This document shows, one piece after another, positions 58,320 through 64,000 of a stretch of 64,000 nt of DNA. Both the position numbers and the translations under genes were made by a program. Source of the DNA: Paracoccaceae bacterium (GTDB taxonomy: Bacteria; Pseudomonadota; Alphaproteobacteria; Rhodobacterales; Rhodobacteraceae); contig NZVE01000061.1 in NCBI GenBank assembly GCA_002697345.1, positions 22,242 through 86,241 of the forward strand. The letters run 5' to 3'. The notes below the pieces were generated by a model. The model did no database searches. It was not told the DNA's origin and was given only the letters and a program-made list of their open reading frames with translations. Position 1 is the first letter of the stretch, and each line of letters opens with the position of its first letter.

Positions 58320-59093
58320 CTAAAAATAAACATCCCCAGCAGGGATTACCTTGATGCCACAGTCCATTTTCAAAACTAGATTACCACTATCGTCAATTGT
58401 ATCAAAAATTCCTTCGTATAAATCTAACCCTGTTCTTACAGTTATCATTTCTCCAATTTTAATAGCTCTGCTAAGCCACACTTTACGTAATTCACTGAAA
58501 CCAGTCCTTCTTAACTGTTTTTCCCAATAATCGAAATTAGCTGCTAAATAAACAAGAAAATCTTCAGGATTTATCTTAAAACCAAAATCACTTAAACTAG
58601 TTGGTCGAACCATACCTCCAAAAGATGGCTCTATTCCATCAGGTAAGGGAACCAAGTTTACACCAACGCCTATGAGCAAAAAATCAGTTATCTTACCTGA
58701 ACCAAAACTCTCTAAAAGAATTCCTGCCACTTTCTTGTCTTCCATTAACACGTCATTAGGCCATTTTAATGATAATAATTTTGATGCTTTTGTTATATAA
58801 GCTAAAGTATCAAATAAAGCCAAAGCTGTTACAAACGATCTCAACGCTAAGTTAGCCGGGTCTCCACTTAGTTTAAGTGCTAATGTTGCAGAAAAATTAC
58901 CATTTGGATTACTCCAAACTCGACCTCTTCTACCATGGGCCTTAGTTTGATTTTTTGCTAAAATCCAAGTTGGTTGATTTATATACTGCTGTCTTCGACG
59001 AGCTTCCTTCATAGTACTATCTACTTCGTCAATAATTATCTTTCGATAGCCCGTCGGCCAATCAATTGACAAGAGCGTTTGCCGCAAGCTCAC
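58320..59093 (-). CDS. birA: Biotin--[acetyl-CoA-carboxylase] ligase
   Basis: 257 residues without an N-terminal DNA-binding domain. DEVDSTMKEARRR, the biotinyl-AMP loop HGRRGRVW, SLKWPNDVLMEDKKVAGILLE and GVGVNLVPLP are diagnostic. It attaches biotin to AccB. It is therefore a monofunctional ligase, not the Bpl/BirA repressor type. The longest start is a GTG at 59093, giving a 32-bp overlap with nuoN; a TTG at 59072 would shorten it. Neither has a good ribosome site. Confidence 0.95.
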   Translation of the reverse strand: MSLRQTLLSIDWPTGYRKIIIDEVDSTMKEARRRQQYINQPTWILAKNQTKAHGRRGRVWSNPNGNFSATLALKLSGDPANLALRSFVTALALFDTLAYITKASKLLSLKWPNDVLMEDKKVAGILLESFGSGKITDFLLIGVGVNLVPLPDGIEPSFGGMVRPTSLSDFGFKINPEDFLVYLAANFDYWEKQLRRTGFSELRKVWLSRAIKIGEMITVRTGLDLYEGIFDTIDDSGNLVLKMDCGIKVIPAGDVYF

Positions 59094-60564
59094 TTATGAA
59101 CTCTAATCCAAACAAGTTCACAACTCCTAATACCATTGCTAAAGCACTTATCACTAAAACAGTTTGGTTGAAAAGTGAATGTGTTTGATCTAATGCTCTG
59201 GGGTTTTCTCCAAAGTAGATGTAGTAAATAATTCTTAAATAGTAAAATGCACCAATCACAGAAGCTATCACACCTGCAGTGGCTAACAAATATAATTCTG
59301 ACGTTATCGCAGCTTTTAGAACATAGAACTTACCAAAAAAACCAAGTAGAGGAGGAATACCCGCTAGGCTAAACATTAAAATAAGTAAAGCCATAGAACG
59401 ACCTGGATTAGTTTTAGAATACATCTGAAGACTGTTTATTTCTGAAACAGGTTTCCCATCTACTTCCATAGAGATGATAAAAGCAAACGTTCCAATATTC
59501 ATCATTACATAAATAGCCATATAAATTAACATTGATTGGACTCCCTCCAAACCTCCAGACGTCAAACCCATTAGGGCAAACCCCATATGGGAAATAGAAG
59601 AGTAAGCCATTAATCGTTTTATATCCTTTTGCCCTATTGCAGCGATAGATCCAAATAACATTGACAAAACTGAAAGCAAAATTAAAATCTGTGACCAATC
59701 GTTAAAAGCTCCACCGAATGCATCGTGAACTACCCTTGCAAAAAGCCCCATAGCAGCAACTTTTGGCGCCGTGGCCAAAAACGCAGTTACAGGCGTTGGA
59801 GCACCCTCATAAACATCTGGTGTCCACATATGGAAAGGTACGGCTGACACCTTGAACGCCATACCAATAGTAATAAAGACAAGTCCAAAAACAAAACCCA
59901 AAGATTTCTCATTTGCAGCGGCAGTTATAAAGATCTCTGAAAAAACTGTTGAACCAGAGTAACCGTAGATTAATGACGATCCATACAAAAGCATACCAGA
60001 AGATAGTGCCCCCAGGACAAAATATTTTAAACCGGCCTCAGTAGATCTGACACTATCTCTACTGAAAGAAGCTAGTACATAAAGTGAGAGAGATTGTAGC
60101 TCTAAACCCATGTATAACGACATAAGATCTCCAGCAGACACCATCATCATCATTCCAACTACCGAGAGAGTCATAAGAATTGGATACTCAAATTTAAACA
60201 GGTTATTACGCTTTAAAAAATCCTGAGATAACATAAGTATTATTGCTGCTGACATGAGAATAAGAACTTTTAAGTACCTTGAAAATAAGTCATCTATAAA
60301 AGCACCACCAAACGCAGTATAAACAGCCTGACCTCTAAAAATAATAAAAATACTTACTAGCAAGAAAGTAGTAGCGGTACTCCAAAAAACTATAGAGGTC
60401 ACTTTATTTTTTCTACTGTAAACAGCAGCCAATAGAACAATCATAGAAAAAACTGCTAAAACAATTTCAGGTAACAAGATCTGAATAACTTCAAGAACAC
60501 CTTGGGTCTCTGACCAACCAAAATAGTTACTACTATTAAATATATTATATGAGCTACCATTCAT
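59062..60564 (-). CDS. nuoN: NADH-quinone oxidoreductase subunit N
   Basis: 500 residues with about fourteen membrane helices. It is one of the three antiporter-like subunits; the proton-channel regions read KRLMAYSSISHMGFALMG and MAFKVSAVPFHMWTPDVYEGAPTPV. It belongs to the proton-pumping arm of complex I. Its 3' end overlaps birA by 32 bp and its start lies 9 bp after nuoM. Confidence 0.96.
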   Translation of the reverse strand: MNGSSYNIFNSSNYFGWSETQGVLEVIQILLPEIVLAVFSMIVLLAAVYSRKNKVTSIVFWSTATTFLLVSIFIIFRGQAVYTAFGGAFIDDLFSRYLKVLILMSAAIILMLSQDFLKRNNLFKFEYPILMTLSVVGMMMMVSAGDLMSLYMGLELQSLSLYVLASFSRDSVRSTEAGLKYFVLGALSSGMLLYGSSLIYGYSGSTVFSEIFITAAANEKSLGFVFGLVFITIGMAFKVSAVPFHMWTPDVYEGAPTPVTAFLATAPKVAAMGLFARVVHDAFGGAFNDWSQILILLSVLSMLFGSIAAIGQKDIKRLMAYSSISHMGFALMGLTSGGLEGVQSMLIYMAIYVMMNIGTFAFIISMEVDGKPVSEINSLQMYSKTNPGRSMALLILMFSLAGIPPLLGFFGKFYVLKAAITSELYLLATAGVIASVIGAFYYLRIIYYIYFGENPRALDQTHSLFNQTVLVISALAMVLGVVNLFGLEFISELAANALVN

Positions 60565-60573
60565 TTGTTAACC

Positions 60574-62118
60574 TCAATGCTTACTAAAACTTAATATTGA
60601 GTGACTATAAACAGAAATACTTTTCTCATAGTTTTCAACTAGTAGGCCAACAGAAGGCCCTATAACATCCAAAATGAGAGCTGGGTATATACCCAAAAGA
60701 ATAGTCATAAAAACTAAAGGAGTAAAAATAGCTCGCTCCCTTAAATTCATATCCGTAATTGTTCTTAGGCTCTCTTTAATAAGATCTCCCATTACTACCC
60801 GCCGATATAACCATAAAGCATATGCAGCAGACAGTACTACTCCAGATGTTGCAAAAACAGCTATCCAAGTATTGACTTTAAACACCCCTATAATGGTTAA
60901 AAACTCCCCAACAAATCCTGACGTTCCAGGTAATCCAACATTTGCCATTGTAAACAACATAAAAACCAACGCGTACCCAGGCATTCGATTGACAAGCCCA
61001 CCATAAGCTGAAATTTCACGAGTATGCATTCTATCGTATATCACACCCACACATAAAAATAACGCACCTGATATAAAACCATGCGAAATCATTTGAAAAA
61101 TAGCACCATCAATCCCCTGCTGGTTTACCGTAAAGATGCCCATCGTAACAAATCCCATATGCGCAACCGATGAATAAGCAATCAGTTTTTTCATATCAGT
61201 TTGAACCAGTGCAACTAAAGAGGTATAGATTATCGCAATTACACTCATCCAAAGCACAACTGGTCCCAAAAGCTCTGAAGCAATCGGAAACATTGGCAAC
61301 GAGAAACGTAAAAAACCGTACCCACCCATTTTTAAAAGAATAGCTGCAAGAACTACAGAACCAGCTGTAGGCGCTTGAACATGTGCATCAGGAAGCCAAG
61401 TGTGAAATGGCCACATAGGCATTTTCACTGCGAAGCTTGCAAAGAATGCAAGCCACATTAATGACTGAAGGCCGCCCGTAACCTTTATTCCTAAAACTTC
61501 AAGCGGTATTGCATCAAATTCATGTAAAAATAAGGTAGGGATATCAGTGGTCCCTGAATCAACATACATTGCTATAATTGCAACTAACATCAAAACTGAC
61601 CCTAAGAGCGTGTATAGAAAAAATTTGAATGAAGCATAAATCCTATTTGCACCACCCCAAATTCCAATAATAAGGAACATTGGGATTAGACCCGCTTCAA
61701 AAAACAAGTAAAATAATACTAAGTCCAAAGCACAAAAGACACCTAACATCAAAGTCTCAAGGAATAAGAGTGCTATCATATACTCCTTGACCCGATGTTT
61801 CACATCCCAGCAACTAGCAATAACTAAGGGCATTAAGAAAGTAGTTAAAAGTACGAATAAAATAGATATCCCGTCTACGCCCATTTTGTAGCTAAATCCT
61901 AAAAGCCAATCTCGATCCTCAACGAACTGGAAATCTGTATTCGCAGAGTCAAACCCAGCATAAAGAAAGATAGATGTTAGAAAGGTAGCCAAAGTAGCTA
62001 TTAACGCGAGCAACTTTGCATTGTTTTGCGCAGCAGCATCATCACCCCTGAGAAATATCATCAATATTAAACCTGCAATTAACGGTATAAATATCATTAT
62101 CGTTAAAAGGTTTTCCAC
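60574..62118 (-). CDS. nuoM: NADH-quinone oxidoreductase subunit M
   Basis: 514 residues with about fourteen membrane helices. [18 protein letters not shown] and [18 protein letters not shown] are the proton-channel and substrate-like loops of NuoM. It is the second antiporter-like subunit of complex I. It overlaps nuoL by one base and precedes nuoN. No interruption seen. Confidence 0.97.
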   Translation of the reverse strand: MENLLTIMIFIPLIAGLILMIFLRGDDAAAQNNAKLLALIATLATFLTSIFLYAGFDSANTDFQFVEDRDWLLGFSYKMGVDGISILFVLLTTFLMPLVIASCWDVKHRVKEYMIALLFLETLMLGVFCALDLVLFYLFFEAGLIPMFLIIGIWGGANRIYASFKFFLYTLLGSVLMLVAIIAMYVDSGTTDIPTLFLHEFDAIPLEVLGIKVTGGLQSLMWLAFFASFAVKMPMWPFHTWLPDAHVQAPTAGSVVLAAILLKMGGYGFLRFSLPMFPIASELLGPVVLWMSVIAIIYTSLVALVQTDMKKLIAYSSVAHMGFVTMGIFTVNQQGIDGAIFQMISHGFISGALFLCVGVIYDRMHTREISAYGGLVNRMPGYALVFMLFTMANVGLPGTSGFVGEFLTIIGVFKVNTWIAVFATSGVVLSAAYALWLYRRVVMGDLIKESLRTITDMNLRERAIFTPLVFMTILLGIYPALILDVIGPSVGLLVENYEKSISVYSHSILSFSKH

Positions 62119-64000
62119 TATGAGCTACTCCCACTAATCGCAAACCAGGAAATTATTACTAAAATACCTATTATCATACCAAAAGCGTAGTGAAATATAA
62201 ATCCAGACTGAACTCTACTTGCTAATCTTGTGAACAAAGGGATTATACCCAAAGCTATACCATTTATGGTCCCATCAATCATATTACCATCACCACGTAA
62301 CCAAAGTAATTTTCCTAAAGCTTTTACGCCCCGTACAAAAACAAACTCGTAAAGCTCATCAAAATACCATTTATTTAATAAAAATCGGTAAATATATTTT
62401 TGCTGTACTGAAAGGCGGCGTGGAAGTTCTGGGTCACGAATATAAAAGACCCAAGCCAAAGAGAAGCCAAGAATCATGGAAATGAATGGTGATATTTTTA
62501 CCCATTTAGGTACATGATGCGCATTATCAATAACATGGTTATCATTTCTAAAAAATAATCCACCCTTACCTAAAGTTGACTGACCATGTGTTATATCAAT
62601 ACCTTTTGAACCCTTACTATCAATAGTATAATTAGCTTGTTCATTTGAGCTATTATGAACTTTTCCCTCAATTTTTGTTGCAGGATCAGTTGAGTTGGAC
62701 AATGTCGCATGAGACTCAGGTCCGCTAATACCAAAAAACTGATTAACTTTTTGATGGTCTCCAAAGAAAGGTCCAAGGAACACGATCCCCGAAAAAGTTG
62801 CGCCCAGCGCTAATATACCCAGAGGAATAAGCATTGTAATTGGGGATTCACGAGCATGTGAATAAGTTTCTGGCTTACTTCTGGATTTTCCAAAAAATGT
62901 CATAAACATTAATCGCCAACTATAAAAACTAGTAAAGCCCGCTGCAATTATAAGAACCCAAAATGAAAAGTTAGAGCCCGCACCATAAGCACTCTCAATG
63001 ATAGCATCTTTAGAAAAGAAACCCGCAAACCCAAAATGCGTTAGAGGTATACCGACCCCCGTAATTGCTAAAGTACCAATCATCATCGCCCAAAAAGTAT
63101 AAGGTATCTTCTTTCTTAAACCCCCATAAAATCTCATATCTTGCTCATGATGCATTGCATGTATGACCGAGCCTGCACCTAAAAATAGCATCGCTTTAAA
63201 AAAAGCGTGAGTTAATAAATGAAACATTGCTACTGAATATGCTCCCAAACCCGCCGCTACAAACATGTATCCCAACTGTGAGCACGTAGAGTAGGCTATA
63301 ACTCTTTTTATATCATTCTGAACCAACCCAACAGTTGCCGCAAAAAAGGCGGTAGCTGCTCCAACATAAACTATAAGATTTTTAGCTAAGGGAGCGTACT
63401 CCATTAAAGGTGACATCCGACATACCAGGAAGACCCCCGCAGTAACCATAGTGGCAGCGTGAATTAATGCCGACACAGGAGTAGGACCTTCCATTGCATC
63501 TGGTAGCCATACGTGAAGAAATAGTTGTGCAGATTTTCCCATAGCACCTATAAATAATAGTATTGCTATTAAATTTGCTGCGTTCCATTCACGCCACAAG
63601 AAAGTAAGTTTTGTATTTGCAATCTCAGGAATGGCTTGGAAAATTTCATTAAGGTTTATACTATCAACAAGTAGATAAAGCCCAAATATGCCTAATAGAA
63701 ATCCAAAATCTCCTACGCGATTTACTACAAACGCTTTTATTGCTGCAGCATTGGCTGACGGTTTTTTGAAGTAAAAACCAATTAAAAGATAGGATGCGAC
63801 CCCTACCCCTTCCCAACCAAAAAACATCTGAACTAAATTATTAGCTGACACCAAAGCGAGCATAGTAAAAGTAAAAAACGAAAGGTACGCAAAGAATCTA
63901 GGCTTGTAGCTTTCTGTCTCTCCAAAGTTTTCATCATGCGCCATATACCCAAAACTATAGAGATGGACCAAGCTCGAAACCGTAGTAATTACAATAAACA
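62118..64000 (-). CDS. nuoL: NADH-quinone oxidoreductase subunit L, partial (5' end beyond window)
   Basis: Open from the edge to the stop at 62118, about 627 residues. It lacks the first part of the usual 700-residue subunit; the first visible residues include [12 protein letters not shown], which lie inside the protein. [39 protein letters not shown] and the C-terminal amphipathic-arm region are present. It is the most distal proton-pumping subunit of complex I. A polar loop rich in Ser/Asn/Thr/Gly (about 62560-62750) is longer than I recall in other alphaproteobacteria. Confidence 0.96.
   Translation of the reverse strand, partial: FIVITTVSSLVHLYSFGYMAHDENFGETESYKPRFFAYLSFFTFTMLALVSANNLVQMFFGWEGVGVASYLLIGFYFKKPSANAAAIKAFVVNRVGDFGFLLGIFGLYLLVDSINLNEIFQAIPEIANTKLTFLWREWNAANLIAILLFIGAMGKSAQLFLHVWLPDAMEGPTPVSALIHAATMVTAGVFLVCRMSPLMEYAPLAKNLIVYVGAATAFFAATVGLVQNDIKRVIAYSTCSQLGYMFVAAGLGAYSVAMFHLLTHAFFKAMLFLGAGSVIHAMHHEQDMRFYGGLRKKIPYTFWAMMIGTLAITGVGIPLTHFGFAGFFSKDAIIESAYGAGSNFSFWVLIIAAGFTSFYSWRLMFMTFFGKSRSKPETYSHARESPITMLIPLGILALGATFSGIVFLGPFFGDHQKVNQFFGISGPESHATLSNSTDPATKIEGKVHNSSNEQANYTIDSKGSKGIDITHGQSTLGKGGLFFRNDNHVIDNAHHVPKWVKISPFISMILGFSLAWVFYIRDPELPRRLSVQQKYIYRFLLNKWYFDELYEFVFVRGVKALGKLLWLRGDGNMIDGTINGIALGIIPLFTRLASRVQSGFIFHYAFGMIIGILVIISWFAISGSSS

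Overview
The window is 64 kb of AT-rich chromosome from what is most likely a marine Rhodobacterales (roseobacter-type) alphaproteobacterium with a small, low-GC genome. The evidence is gene content and order. A DUF6446 gene sits between glyQ and glyS. nuoL-nuoM-nuoN-birA-coaX-RNase J form one run. yciB-EamA-ftsY are contiguous. serS-surE-pcm-nlpD face DUF815-tatC-tatB-tatA. thiN-rpiA-gor-hflK-hflC-DUF2065-degP lie on one strand. FolE2 replaces FolE. The protein sequences also read like the Rhodobacteraceae family members. The AT bias resembles pelagic streamlined roseobacters such as HTCC2255; that placement is inference from memory, not from a search.

Layout. 1-2301: 5' part of glyS (cut by the window edge), DUF6446, glyQ. 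2452-9375 is the most accessory stretch: an exported peptidoglycan-binding protein with a degenerate trypsin-like domain, a class-V PLP enzyme, a TauE/SafE exporter, a ThDP-dependent decarboxylase-like enzyme and TrkH. 9728-16891: folE2, yciB, an EamA transporter, ftsY, xseA, purD and a [2Fe-2S] ferredoxin. 17004-17351: a free-standing OB-fold protein resembling the extreme C-terminus of error-prone polymerase DnaE2. 17368-25611: DegP, DUF2065, HflC/HflK, glutathione reductase, RpiA, thiamine pyrophosphokinase, DUF2842, PurA. 25773-32008: SecG, PyrG, DUF1330, TerB-like, an alpha/beta hydrolase, ThrS, an ArsC/Spx-like protein. 32198-32602: a cold-shock gene with a structured leader and a strong terminator. 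33049-43636: glyoxalase I; yajC-secD-secF with a TauE exporter and an Mth938 protein downstream; serS, surE, pcm, an NlpD-like lipoprotein; DUF815 and the Tat translocase. 43868-55856: PurB, Lon, Tgt, SufT/SufA-type Fe-S proteins, TpiA, an orphan iron-type ABC ATPase, an SDR, RF3 and a DEAD-box helicase with a structured leader. 55876-64000: RNase J, CoaX, BirA, NuoN, NuoM and NuoL (cut by the edge).

Functionally the window is dominated by housekeeping: three protein-export machines (SecDF-YajC/SecG, Tat, FtsY), envelope proteolysis (HflKC, DegP, Lon), purine and pyrimidine synthesis (PurA, PurB, PurD, PyrG), three aminoacyl-tRNA synthetases (Gly, Thr, Ser), cofactor genes (CoaX, BirA, ThiN, FolE2) and the end of the complex I operon. 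I see no rRNA, tRNA, CRISPR array, insertion sequence, prophage or integrase. I do not see a clear new multi-gene system. The most interesting items are the stand-alone DnaE2-type OB protein, the protease-fold protein that has lost its triad, a degenerate LytM lipoprotein, the structured leaders of cspA and the DEAD-box helicase, a TauE exporter in the secDF operon, and a 12-bp hairpin lying in the 3' ends of two convergent genes.
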